Positions 25,354 through 34,019 of a stretch of 64,000 nucleotides of DNA are shown here, piece by piece. Source of the stretch: Treponema brennaborense. GTDB lineage: Bacteria; Spirochaetota; Spirochaetia; Treponematales; Treponemataceae. Each line of letters starts with the position of its first letter. The first letter of the stretch is position 1. Location: NCBI GenBank assembly GCA_023666275.1, contig JAMPCJ010000011.1, positions 25,223 through 89,222 on the forward strand, read 5' to 3'. Below the pieces are notes generated by a model, which saw only the letters and a list, made by a program, of their open reading frames with translations, was not told the DNA's origin and made no database searches. Made by a program: the position numbers and the translations under genes.

Positions 25354-26571
25354 ATGAACGAATTTTCTGTCGCAGATTTAAAAGAAAACACGTATTTTTC
25401 AGCCGAAGCCATGCTTGATAAAACATTTTTGCTGCTGAACAATTCACTGCCGATTACGCAGCAGCTTATCAAAGCATTGACAGACTGGGGTTTCAAACAA
25501 ATATATTCCGAAGGAACAATCAGCAAGGAAAAAACCGACACCGATTTGCCGGATATAGGAGAACCGAAATCCGCCGCGCCCGTCGAAGACATGTCAACAC
25601 GCATCAGAAAAGCGCTGGAAAAACAAAATGCCGCCGCACATGAATTAAAAAACACCGAAACGGATCGTTTCAATTCCGCGCAAAGCACATACAACGAGTA
25701 TCAGGATTATATCGCTTCCGTATATGCACAAGCTGCGGCTCAAAAAGCATTGAATCTGGAGCAGCTTTCGGAAAAAGTAAAAAATTTATGCGTATTCGTC
25801 AAAAACAATCAGCGATATGTGCTGCGCATTCAGCCGGAACAAGGCAGCTCAAACAAAAATTTTTTGATCGGACACTCCATGCGCACCGCAGTACTTGCAA
25901 TTGCCATAGGATTGCAGCTGCGCCTGCCGCTGCCGAAACTGATAGAACTCGGCGTTGCCTGCATTCTGCATGAAATCGGCATGCTGCGTCTGCCCCCGCA
26001 ATTATATCTCACGAACAAACCGCTTTCCCCTGCAGAAAAAAAAGCCATCGCAACGCATCCGGTCATTGCATACAATATTCTGAAAGGCTATAACTTTCCG
26101 CTTCCTATATGCCTCGCCGTGCTCGAACATCACGAAAAAGAAAACGGTGCCGGATACCCGCGGCGGCTTGCCGGCACGCAAATTTCCGTATACGCAAAAA
26201 TAATCGCCGTCGCCTGTTCCTATGATGCGATAACTTCTCCGCGTCAGTATAAAGAAGCTCAAAACCTGCATGCCGCCATGGTGGAAATTCTGAAAAACAC
26301 CGGCAAGCAGTATAACGAAAACGTAATCAAAGCATTACTGCTGTGTCTTTCGCTGTATCCGATCGGAGCCTATGTATATCTTGCAAACGGAAAAGCCGCG
26401 CAAGTTATCGAAGTAAATCCGGAATCGCCGAAAAATCCCGTAGTGCAAATTTTCAACGAGAAGAATTCGCTCGGAGAACCGATCACTGTTCAAACCGACG
26501 ACAAAATAAACAAAATCATCAGAGCGCTTGATAAAAAAGAAACCGAAGATTTGCTGAAAACGGTGCGTTAA
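25354..26571 (+). CDS. HD-GYP-like protein with altered metal-binding residues
   Basis: A 405-residue protein. Residues ~1-65 are a small module also seen alone at 15.3 kb; residues ~165-330 follow the HD-GYP pattern: GHSMRTAVLAIAIGLQL, ILHEIGMLRLPPQLY, THPVIAYNIL, LEHHEKENGAGYPRRLAGTQISVYAKIIAVACSYDAITSPR. The HHE..GxGYP signature is present, but HDxGK is HEIGM and the late metal Asp (usually AVAD) is Cys (AVAC). HD-GYP enzymes hydrolyse cyclic di-GMP; the substitutions suggest reduced activity or a sensing role. It follows a terminator and stands alone, convergent (4-base overlap) with the aldo/keto-reductase-like gene. Confidence 0.85.
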   Translation: MNEFSVADLKENTYFSAEAMLDKTFLLLNNSLPITQQLIKALTDWGFKQIYSEGTISKEKTDTDLPDIGEPKSAAPVEDMSTRIRKALEKQNAAAHELKNTETDRFNSAQSTYNEYQDYIASVYAQAAAQKALNLEQLSEKVKNLCVFVKNNQRYVLRIQPEQGSSNKNFLIGHSMRTAVLAIAIGLQLRLPLPKLIELGVACILHEIGMLRLPPQLYLTNKPLSPAEKKAIATHPVIAYNILKGYNFPLPICLAVLEHHEKENGAGYPRRLAGTQISVYAKIIAVACSYDAITSPRQYKEAQNLHAAMVEILKNTGKQYNENVIKALLLCLSLYPIGAYVYLANGKAAQVIEVNPESPKNPVVQIFNEKNSLGEPITVQTDDKINKIIRALDKKETEDLLKTVR

Positions 26572-27326
26572 ACGGGAGAATTGCGCAGCGCACATATTTC
26601 CGCCGAAAACCGTTCGTCTGCAACGGGCGGATGCGCTTCAAAATACAATATCTGCTGCGCATCGTCTTCCGACTGAATGGTCCACAGCGGCACAACATTT
26701 TCAAACTGCCTGATAAAACCAAATACAAGCGGAATATTTGCGCCGCATTTTTTATGCGCCGTTTCTGCGGCAATAAAACCGGTTTCCGTCTGCCGGCACA
26801 TTTTTGCAAGATCGCATTCCCGATCGGAAGAATATATGTCAAACGGATAGCAAATTGTTTCGTACAATCCGCTTTTCAGCGCGCGTTCCGCAACTTCGAG
26901 CGTTTCGGTAAAAATACCGATATGATGAACTTTGCCTGCTTTTTTTGCGGCAGACAGCGCATCATATATGCCGTCCGCGCCGCCTTTTTCAGGCATATCC
27001 GCGGCAGCATATATCTGAAACAAATCAACGTAGTCGCTTCGCAGCTGTTCCAAACAAGAATCGATATCCTTTGTCAATTCGGAAGGAACGGCGGCGGACG
27101 AAGCGGCGGAAAAAAATATCTCACGCCGAATGCCGTAAAATGCAGAGCCTAATATTGAAGCGCATCCGCCGCGGCACAAACCCGCATCGAAAAAATTTAT
27201 GCCGCCGTCATACGCGCACTGCAGCACGTGTACCGCATCGTCATCGGCAAGCGCCTGCAGTTTCGAAGTTCCGAACGCGGATCTGCTTACAAGCAAATCG
27301 GTTTTTCCCAGCGCCAGATATTCCAT
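26568..27326 (-). CDS. Aldo/keto-reductase-fold protein lacking most of the catalytic tetrad
   Basis: A 252-residue TIM-barrel protein. MEYLALGKTDLLVSRSAFGTSKL, NFFDAGLCRGGCASILG, SCLEQLRSDYVDLFQIY and KAGKVHHIGIFTETLEVAERAL trace the family. Of the Asp-Tyr-Lys-His tetrad only Asp is kept: the Tyr position reads Cys, the usual TK strand end is FFSAASS, and QxH is QIYA. It is also shorter than classical members and lacks an evident NADP-binding C-terminus. Oxidoreductase activity is doubtful; a regulatory or binding role is possible. The start at 27326 has an AGGAGA site, and glyS ends 14 bases upstream, so they may be cotranscribed. Confidence 0.75.
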   Translation of the reverse strand: MEYLALGKTDLLVSRSAFGTSKLQALADDDAVHVLQCAYDGGINFFDAGLCRGGCASILGSAFYGIRREIFFSAASSAAVPSELTKDIDSCLEQLRSDYVDLFQIYAAADMPEKGGADGIYDALSAAKKAGKVHHIGIFTETLEVAERALKSGLYETICYPFDIYSSDRECDLAKMCRQTETGFIAAETAHKKCGANIPLVFGFIRQFENVVPLWTIQSEDDAQQILYFEAHPPVADERFSAEICALRNSPV

Positions 27327-27339
27327 AGCAAAACGTCTC

Positions 27340-28689
27340 CTAACGGCAGCTTTGATAATTTTTAATTTCACGGCGGATGCACTGCGCCAGTTCTCCGCGC
27401 GGTACACGCAGTTGTTCCATAGAATCACGGAAACGCAGCGTTACGGAATTATCGGTTTTCGAATCATAATCGATTGTTACGCAAAACGGCGTACCGATTT
27501 CATCCTGCCTGCGGTAGCGCTTGCCTATCGCGCCGCTTTGATCGTAATCCGTAACAAATTCTTCTTTTAACTCCTGCTGAATTTCGCGCGCGAGTTCCGC
27601 AAGTCCGTCTTTTTTCATGAGCGGCAGCACCGCAACGGTAACCGGCGCGATTTTGGGATGAAAATGAAGCACCGTGCGGTAATCTTCCGCTTCGCCTGCT
27701 TCGGCAAGATTTTGTTCTTCATACGCGTCGCACAGGAACATCAGAACATTGCGCGTAAGCCCCGCCGATGTTTCAATAATATACGGAATATATTTTTCGT
27801 TATTGTTGTCCTGATCGATATATGCCATATCTTTGCCGGAATATTCGCTGTGCCGCGACAAATCGAAATTCGTCCGGTTATGAATGCCTTCAAGCTCGCT
27901 GAAACCCATCGGGAATTCATATTCGATGTCGTAGGCGTCTTTTGCGTAATGCGCGAGCTTTTCATGATGATACCAGCGGAGTTTTTCCATGCGGACGCCG
28001 TATTTTTTGTAAAAATTCCAGCGCTGTTCGCGCCAATATTGAAAAAATCGGTCATCATCGCCCGGCTTTACGAAAAACTGCATTTCCATTTGTTCGAATT
28101 CGCATGTGCGGAAGATAAAATTTTTTGTTACGATTTCATTGCGGAATGCTTTTCCGACCTGCGCTATGCCGAACGGAATTTTCATGCGGTTGGACTGAAT
28201 GATGTTTTTATAATTAACATAAATCCCCTGCGCGGTTTCGGGACGCAGATACACGATGCTCGCGGTGTCTTCCGCCGGTCCGATATGCGTTTTAAACATA
28301 AGGTTAAACGCGCGCGGTTCTGTCAGCTCGCCGCCGCAGGCAGGACATTTTTTTGCTTCCAGCGCGGCTTGATCCATCGTGTCCGCGCGGTAACGCATTT
28401 TGCACTGTTTGCAGTCGACAAGCGGATCGGAAAAATTCGCAACGTGTCCCGACGCTTCCCACACGCGCGGATGCATCAGGATTGCCGCATCGAGCCCGAC
28501 GATATTGTCATGCAGCTGCGTCATTTCTTTCCACCAGGCGCCCTGTATATTTTTTTTCAGCTCGATTCCCAGCGGACCGTAATCCCAAGCGCCGGACTGC
28601 CCGCCGTAAATTTCCGAAGACTGGAACACAAAACCGCGGCGCTTGCATAAGCTGACAATTTTATCCATTGTAATTTGATGATTGTCCAT
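27340..28689 (-). CDS. glyS: Glycine--tRNA ligase
   Basis: A 449-residue class II synthetase of the single-chain, dimeric type that charges tRNA-Gly. Features: N-terminal MDKIVSLCKRRGFVFQSSEIYGG, WDYGPLG, a CxxC...CxxC zinc-like insertion (CKQCKMRYR ... KKCPACGG), motif 2 FRNEIVTKNFIFRTCEFEQMEMQFF, motif 3-like ETSAGLTRNVLMFLCDAYEE, and a C-terminal anticodon-binding domain from ~345. The gene is the archaeal/Gram-positive alpha2 form, gene name often glyQS or glyS. It is divergent from guaB across 367 bases. Confidence 0.97.
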   Translation of the reverse strand: MDNHQITMDKIVSLCKRRGFVFQSSEIYGGQSGAWDYGPLGIELKKNIQGAWWKEMTQLHDNIVGLDAAILMHPRVWEASGHVANFSDPLVDCKQCKMRYRADTMDQAALEAKKCPACGGELTEPRAFNLMFKTHIGPAEDTASIVYLRPETAQGIYVNYKNIIQSNRMKIPFGIAQVGKAFRNEIVTKNFIFRTCEFEQMEMQFFVKPGDDDRFFQYWREQRWNFYKKYGVRMEKLRWYHHEKLAHYAKDAYDIEYEFPMGFSELEGIHNRTNFDLSRHSEYSGKDMAYIDQDNNNEKYIPYIIETSAGLTRNVLMFLCDAYEEQNLAEAGEAEDYRTVLHFHPKIAPVTVAVLPLMKKDGLAELAREIQQELKEEFVTDYDQSGAIGKRYRRQDEIGTPFCVTIDYDSKTDNSVTLRFRDSMEQLRVPRGELAQCIRREIKNYQSCR

Positions 28690-28947
28690 ATTTCAAAACC
28701 CCTTATTAAAGAGCAGCTGTGCGGGAAACATCCGTTTCCGAAAATCCGCATCTTGCACGACGCAGCGGCACGAAAAGCTGTCTTTTTCCGCGGAAGACAA
28801 AAAACGCACAATCACGCTTCCCGATTCTCCGCAGTTTTTTCACTATATCATAAAACAGCTTCCAATGTATAGAAGCACGCATCATCCGCCGCGCACGGCA
28901 GGAACAGCGCATCGGCACGAAATGCTGACACACGAAAACAGAACAGC

Positions 28948-28976
28948 TTGCAAGTATTGCGTATTTTCGGTAAAAT
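28948..28976 (+). promoter_or_regulatory. Promoter of guaB
   Basis: -35 TTGCAA (28948-28953), 17-base spacer, -10 TAAAAT (28971-28976), leaving a ~75-base leader with an AGGAG site before the guaB ATG. The remainder of the 28690-29056 gap should carry the divergent glyS promoter (a TATAGT hexamer lies on the minus strand near 28848), but I see no other element. Confidence 0.6.
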
Positions 28977-29056
28977 CAAAAAATTAAACTTCGGCAAAAT
29001 AACTCATGCCGCATTAAGCGGCGAAAACACAGCGTCAATAAAAACAGGAGTTATCC

Positions 29057-30562
29057 ATGGCATTTTTTTTTGAAGAACCATCGCACACATTCGGAGAATA
29101 TCTGCTCGTGCCGGGTTATTCCTCGGCAGACTGCGTACCGTCAAATGTAAATCTTTCCGCACCCGTTGTAAAATTCAAAAAAGGCGAAACATCGCCGCTG
29201 ACCATGAATATCCCGCTTGTTTCCGCCGTGATGCAGTCTGTTTCCGACGACAAAATGGCAATCGCGCTGGCAAAAGAAGGCGGCATTTCCTTTATTTTCG
29301 GTTCCCAGAGCATTGAAGATCAGGCAGACATGGTTGCCCGCGTAAAAGGATACAAAGCCGGATTCGTAAAATCCGATTCAAACATAAAACCCGATGCCAC
29401 GCTTGCAGAAGTCATGGCGCTGAAAGAAAAAACAGGTCATTCGACCATTGCCGTTACGGAAGACGGCAGCGCATCCGGAAAATTGGCGGGCGTTATCACC
29501 AGCCGAGATTTCCGCATCAGCCATACCAAGCCCGGCGCAAAAGTCTGCGACTACATGACGAAATTTTCGGATCTCATCACCGGCAAAGACGGAATTTCGC
29601 TGTCCGAAGCAAACGATCTCATTTGGAAACACAAACTCAATTCCCTGCCCGTCATTGACAGCAGCGGCTGCCTTGTATCAATGGTATTCCGCAAAGATTA
29701 CGCAAGTCACGAAGAACATCCGCTTGAATTGCTTGACGCACAGCATCGGTATGTTGTCGGAGCGGGAATCAACACCCGCGACTATATGGAACGGGTGCCC
29801 GCGCTGCTCAAGGCAGGGGCGGACGTGCTGTGCCTTGATTCTTCCGAAGGATTTTCGGAATGGCAGGCCCGCGCGCTGCATGATATCCATTCCGCTTGGG
29901 GCAGCAATGTGTACGTCGGCGCCGGAAACGTTGTCGACGCAGACGGCTTCAGATTTTTGGCAGAACACGGTGCGGACTTTGTAAAAATCGGCATCGGCGG
30001 CGGTTCGATTTGCATTACGCGGGAGCAGAAAGGCATCGGCCGCGGGCAGGCAACCGCGACCATAGAAGTCGCAAAGGCCCGCGATGAATATTTCGCGGAA
30101 ACAGGCGTGTACATTCCCATTTGTTCGGACGGCGGCATTGTGCATGATTATCACATGACGCTTGCGCTTGCCATGGGAGCGGATTTTGTGATGCTCGGAA
30201 GATATTTCGCGCGTTTTGACGAAAGTCCTACAAACAAGCTTGTTGTCAACGGAAATTACGTAAAAGAATACTGGGGCGAAGGTTCAAACCGTGCCCGCAA
30301 CTGGCAGCGCTATGATCTCGGCGGAGACCGAAAACTGTCATTTGAGGAAGGCGTTGATTCATACGTTCCGTATGCCGGAAGCCTGCACGACAATGTATCG
30401 ATGTCCATGAGCAAAATACGGCATACCATGTGCAACTGCGGCGCGCTTTCCGTGCAGGAACTGCAGAAGAAAGCAAAAATAACGCTGATTTCTCAGGCGT
30501 CAATCGCAGAAGGCTCGGCTCATGACGTTATCGTAAAAAATACGAGTCTGCGTGCGGAATAA
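29057..30562 (+). CDS. guaB: Inosine-5'-monophosphate dehydrogenase
   Basis: A 501-residue enzyme converting IMP to XMP, the first step to GMP. A TIM barrel (residues ~25-95 and ~215-501) is interrupted by two CBS domains (about 100-210, [11 protein letters not shown] and [20 protein letters not shown]). The active loop [20 protein letters not shown] contains the catalytic Cys319; [12 protein letters not shown] and [26 protein letters not shown] are other landmarks. CITRE instead of the more usual CTTR is a variation seen in some bacterial forms. Convergent with queD, with a strong hairpin between. Confidence 0.95.
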   Translation: MAFFFEEPSHTFGEYLLVPGYSSADCVPSNVNLSAPVVKFKKGETSPLTMNIPLVSAVMQSVSDDKMAIALAKEGGISFIFGSQSIEDQADMVARVKGYKAGFVKSDSNIKPDATLAEVMALKEKTGHSTIAVTEDGSASGKLAGVITSRDFRISHTKPGAKVCDYMTKFSDLITGKDGISLSEANDLIWKHKLNSLPVIDSSGCLVSMVFRKDYASHEEHPLELLDAQHRYVVGAGINTRDYMERVPALLKAGADVLCLDSSEGFSEWQARALHDIHSAWGSNVYVGAGNVVDADGFRFLAEHGADFVKIGIGGGSICITREQKGIGRGQATATIEVAKARDEYFAETGVYIPICSDGGIVHDYHMTLALAMGADFVMLGRYFARFDESPTNKLVVNGNYVKEYWGEGSNRARNWQRYDLGGDRKLSFEEGVDSYVPYAGSLHDNVSMSMSKIRHTMCNCGALSVQELQKKAKITLISQASIAEGSAHDVIVKNTSLRAE

Positions 30563-30619
30563 TTTTTCGGCAAAGCGCAGCCTTTCCATGATCCGCGCAG
30601 CAGGTCCGCACCGAAAACT

Positions 30620-30663
30620 GCACGCTATATGCCGTGCACGTTATTTCACGGCATATAGCGTGC
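30620..30663. terminator. Perfect 17-bp hairpin between guaB and queD
   Basis: GCACGCTATATGCCGTG (30620-30636) and CACGGCATATAGCGTGC (30647-30663) are exact inverted repeats with a 10-base loop. It overlaps the last codons of queD. There is no T-run, so it is either a bidirectional 3'-end barrier or a protein-binding dyad. Confidence 0.65.
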
Positions 30664-31056
30664 GCGGCTCGTCGGTGTTTCATAAACATCAACTGCGTAC
30701 AGCAGCGGCGCACAGCCGCGTCCCGCCGAAACGGAACCAAGCTCCTGCCGCAGCTGCACAAAAATATATTCGGCAATGCGTTCCGCGCTGGGATTTTGAT
30801 CGAACACAAATTGTCCGCCGTCATTCTTCAGATCATTTAAATTGAGATGATCAAGCCGCGCACATACTTTCCTCAGTGCGTTTTTCAGCACGCCGAAATC
30901 ACACAGCATGCCGCCTTCATCAAGCTGTTCCCCGCGGACATGCGCAAGCACCCGATAATTATGCCCGTGGAGCTGCTCGCATTTTCCGTGATAATTTTTC
31001 AAAAAATGCGCCGCGGCAAATTCCGCTTCAACCCGAACTTCAAACATAATTTTCAT
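30646..31056 (-). CDS. queD: 6-carboxy-tetrahydropterin synthase (QueD/PTPS family)
   Basis: About 136 residues from ATG 31056 (ATG 31047 is equally possible). The zinc-binding His are in AAAHFLKNYHGKCEQLHGHNYRV (H at start, and HGHNY), the catalytic Cys is in KCEQ, and LDHLNLNDL with ..NPSAERIAEYIF are typical of the family, as is the final Glu in VDVYETPTSRARY. QueD makes the 7-carboxy-7-deazaguanine precursor of queuosine. No other queuosine genes are nearby. The terminal Arg-Tyr-Met-Pro codons lie within a 17-bp hairpin shared with the convergent guaB end. Confidence 0.92.
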   Translation of the reverse strand: MKIMFEVRVEAEFAAAHFLKNYHGKCEQLHGHNYRVLAHVRGEQLDEGGMLCDFGVLKNALRKVCARLDHLNLNDLKNDGGQFVFDQNPSAERIAEYIFVQLRQELGSVSAGRGCAPLLYAVDVYETPTSRARYMP

Positions 31057-31068
31057 AATAACGCATAC

Positions 31069-31097
31069 TTGCAATGATGTATAGAACGCTGTAAAAT
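31069..31097 (+). promoter_or_regulatory. Promoter of the murein operon; predicted leaderless start
   Basis: -35 TTGCAA (31069-31074), 17-base spacer, -10 TAAAAT (31092-31097). The murE ATG is at 31105, 7 bases past the -10, so the transcript should begin at or one base before the codon. No ribosome site. Confidence 0.6.
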
Positions 31098-31104
31098 TGC
31101 CCGT

Positions 31105-32850
31105 ATGGTCAAATGTCTTTCGGAACTGCTGAGCGGATTTTGTTATTCCCTGGCGGGAAAAGAAATATCGCCTGATTTTCCGGCAGAATTCCCGGACGCA
31201 GACTGCGAAATTTCGTCGCTGGCGTTTGATTCCCGCGCCGTGTCTGCGGGGACATTGTTTTTTGCGCTGCCCGGAACGCACGTCCACGGGAACGCTTTCA
31301 TTCCTCATGCCGTAAAAGCCGGCGCGTCGGCGGTTTTTTTTCAGGATAATCTTTCCGACGATGTACGCAGAGAAATTATCGGTGCCTGCGGCGAACGAAA
31401 AAAAACCGTAAAAACGGACAACGACGCAGCAACCGATAAAAGCGCAGACAGCACGCAAAAACAAACCTTGCCGGTTTTTGTGCGGGTTGCAGACACGCGC
31501 GCGGCGATGTCGCCCGTTGCCGATGCGTTTTACGATTCACCGTCGGCGAAACTTGCCGTCATCGGCGTAACCGGCACGGAAGGTAAAAGCACCACAGTAT
31601 CGTTTGTATGGCAGTTTCTCAGATTTTTCGGCAAAAAAGCAGGATTCATATCGACGGTTCAATATTCCCTCGGCGATGACGCGGTAAACAACAGCGAACA
31701 TCAAACAACGCCGGAAGCGCCTATCATTCATGCGCGCCTTGCCGAAATGGTAAAAAACGGCTGCGAATATGCGGTAATAGAATCGTCATCGCATGGACTT
31801 TCCGCAAAATTAAACCGGCTCGGCGATGTGCGCTTCGATGCGGCCGCTATGATGAACGTAACAAGCGAACATCTTGAATTTCACGGAACATACGAACAGT
31901 ACAAACATGATAAAGCAAATTTATTCCGCGCACTCGACGCTCATGACCACATAAAAACAATACAAGGTACCGCAAAAAAAGTGCCGTCATTCGGCGTAGT
32001 CAATTTGGATGATCCGGCTTCATCTTATTTTGCGGACAGTACGGATAAAACGGTATTCGGTTTTGCAGCGGGCAAGCTCGATTCTGCCGCGACAAGGAAA
32101 ACAATTTCTTTTCTCCGCGCGGACACTATTTCAAGCAGCAAAGCGGGCGTTTCTTTTTTTGCTGCACCAAGCGCCAATTCTTCGGGTAAATTCAAAATGC
32201 ATATTCCGATGCAGGGCGAATTCAACGTGCACAATACGCTTGCTGCCGTGCTGCTTGCCGCAAATATTCTCGGCATACCGGCGGAAAAATTGAAACCCGC
32301 GGCAGAAAAATTAAAACCGGTGAAAGGACGCATGACAGCCATTGACGACGGACAGCCGTTTGAAGTCATTGTCGATTACGCTCACACGCCGTCGTCGTTT
32401 CAGGCAATACTTCCGCCGATCAGAGAACGAACCGCCGGCAATATTATCTGCGTATTCGGTTCCGGCGGCGAACGCGATGTAAAAAAGCGTCCGGAGCAAG
32501 GACGCATAGCCGCGCAATACTGCGATATTGTTATCCTTACCGACGAAGATCCGCGCGACGAAAATTCCATGTCGATTCTCGCCATGATTGCCGAAGGAAT
32601 TCCCGCCGGCTCAAAAACCGAAAATGAATCGCTGTTTTTTATTCCGGACAGAAAAGCTGCCATCAGGAAGGCATTCTCGCTCGCCTGCCCCGGCGATACG
32701 GTGCTTCTTCTCGGAAAAGCGCACGAAAATTCCATCATCTATCAGCATGAAGTAATGCCGTATGACGAAATAGCAGAAGCACACGCCGCACTTTCAGAGC
32801 TTGCAGCAAAAAACCGAAAAACTTTTACTTATTCGGAGGAGAGGAATTAA
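31105..32850 (+). CDS. murE: UDP-MurNAc-tripeptide ligase MurE
   Basis: A 581-residue Mur ligase adding the third residue of the murein stem peptide. The ATP loop is GVTGTEGKSTTVSF (about residue 154), followed by HQTTPEAP, ESSSHGLSAKLNRLGDV and NVTSEHLEFHGTYEQY. The C-terminal domain has VDYAHTPSSF and FGSGGERDVKKRPEQGRIA. The specificity motif, DNPR in meso-DAP enzymes, reads DEDPRDENS here (Asp in place of Asn). An insertion of ~35 residues (GERKKTVKTDND...) near residue 95 lengthens the N-terminal domain. Spirochetes of this type are reported to have ornithine in murein, so the third residue should not be assumed to be DAP. Confidence 0.93.
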   Translation: MVKCLSELLSGFCYSLAGKEISPDFPAEFPDADCEISSLAFDSRAVSAGTLFFALPGTHVHGNAFIPHAVKAGASAVFFQDNLSDDVRREIIGACGERKKTVKTDNDAATDKSADSTQKQTLPVFVRVADTRAAMSPVADAFYDSPSAKLAVIGVTGTEGKSTTVSFVWQFLRFFGKKAGFISTVQYSLGDDAVNNSEHQTTPEAPIIHARLAEMVKNGCEYAVIESSSHGLSAKLNRLGDVRFDAAAMMNVTSEHLEFHGTYEQYKHDKANLFRALDAHDHIKTIQGTAKKVPSFGVVNLDDPASSYFADSTDKTVFGFAAGKLDSAATRKTISFLRADTISSSKAGVSFFAAPSANSSGKFKMHIPMQGEFNVHNTLAAVLLAANILGIPAEKLKPAAEKLKPVKGRMTAIDDGQPFEVIVDYAHTPSSFQAILPPIRERTAGNIICVFGSGGERDVKKRPEQGRIAAQYCDIVILTDEDPRDENSMSILAMIAEGIPAGSKTENESLFFIPDRKAAIRKAFSLACPGDTVLLLGKAHENSIIYQHEVMPYDEIAEAHAALSELAAKNRKTFTYSEERN

Positions 32851-32854
32851 AAAT

Positions 32855-34000
32855 ATGAATATAGCACTTTTATTCGGCGGAAAATCCGGTGAACACGAGA
32901 TTTCGCTTATTTCTGCGGCGGCAATCGCACGGAATATCGACGAGCAAAAACATACCGTGCATTTAATCGGCATAACAAAACAAGGTCTTTGGTATTTGCA
33001 GGATGAAGAACAGCTTAAGCACATCCGCGCAGACGAAAAGGCAAAGCTGTGCATCACGGAAAAACCGGAAAATCAAGTCCGCATTTTGCCGGGAGGCGGC
33101 GCCGAAAAAGCGCTGTATGTCGTTTCGCAAGACGGAAAGCAGCGCTGTCTGCCGGCCGATATTGTATTTCCGGTTCTGCACGGTACATACGGCGAAGACG
33201 GCACAGTTCAAGGCTTGTGCGAAATCGCGGATTTGCCGTATTGCGGCTGCGGCGTTTTGGCAAGTTCCCTGACTATGGATAAAGAAAAAGCAAAAAATAT
33301 CTGGAAAGAAGCGGGAATTCCCGTTGTTCCGTTTTTCGTTCTCAAACAAAAAGACCGCGCAGACAAAAAAACTTTCGATTCGTACATAGAAAATATAGAA
33401 AGAAAATTTTCGTATCCCGTATTCGTAAAACCCTGCTGCGCGGGAAGTTCCGTCGGCGCAGCAAAAGTTTCCGACCGCAAAGAACTGATCGCGGCCGCGG
33501 ACGCTGCCTTTGAGTGGGATACCAAAATCCTTGTGGAACAATACATTCCCGCGCGGGAAATCGAATGCGCCGTTACCGGAAACAGCGGGATTATTTCCGA
33601 ATCATCCGTATGGGTATATGTTCCCGGAGAAATCTCCGCGGCAGGCGCGCATGATTTTTACGACTACGATGCAAAATATAAAGATCCGAACGGATCATCG
33701 CTCAAAATTCCCGCAGACTTAACGCAGGAACAGCTCGAAAAAATCAGAAATTTCGCGGCGGAAGCCTACAACGCCGCAGACGCATCCGGTTTTGCGCGCA
33801 TAGATTTTTTTGTTGACAAAAACACCGATTATATATATCTTAACGAACTAAACGCCATTCCCGGTTTTACATCCATAAGTATGTTTCCCCGAATGTGTGA
33901 AGCCGGCGGACTTGCATGGAAAGACCAAATAGAATTGATTTTGAGTCTCGGAATTGAACGCTTCCGCACTCGGCAGGCATTAAAAACCAGCAAAATTTAG
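32855..34000 (+). CDS. ddl: D-alanine--D-alanine ligase
   Basis: A 381-residue ATP-grasp ligase that makes D-Ala-D-Ala for murein. MNIALLFGGKSGEHEISLISA is the N-terminal signature, followed by PVLHGTYGEDGTVQGLCE, the ATP-binding YPVFVKPCCAGSSVGAAKV, EIECAVTGN, and the C-terminal FARIDFFVDKNTDYIYLNELNAIPGFTSISMFPRM. ATG 32855 begins right after a GGAGGAGAGG ribosome site and 4 bases after the murE stop. All catalytic landmarks are kept. Confidence 0.95.
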   Translation: MNIALLFGGKSGEHEISLISAAAIARNIDEQKHTVHLIGITKQGLWYLQDEEQLKHIRADEKAKLCITEKPENQVRILPGGGAEKALYVVSQDGKQRCLPADIVFPVLHGTYGEDGTVQGLCEIADLPYCGCGVLASSLTMDKEKAKNIWKEAGIPVVPFFVLKQKDRADKKTFDSYIENIERKFSYPVFVKPCCAGSSVGAAKVSDRKELIAAADAAFEWDTKILVEQYIPAREIECAVTGNSGIISESSVWVYVPGEISAAGAHDFYDYDAKYKDPNGSSLKIPADLTQEQLEKIRNFAAEAYNAADASGFARIDFFVDKNTDYIYLNELNAIPGFTSISMFPRMCEAGGLAWKDQIELILSLGIERFRTRQALKTSKI

Positions 34001-34019
34001 CATCGCGGAGAATGAATCC

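Noticed and set aside
27658..28650. Long plus-strand open frame of 330 codons opposite glyS
   Set aside because: Exact antisense of a fully recognised synthetase; no ribosome site and unnatural composition (Phe/His/Arg-rich).
29057..29100. Phase-variable T-run at the start of guaB
   Set aside because: The T9-like run encodes Phe-Phe-Phe in an essential gene; there is no sign of switching.
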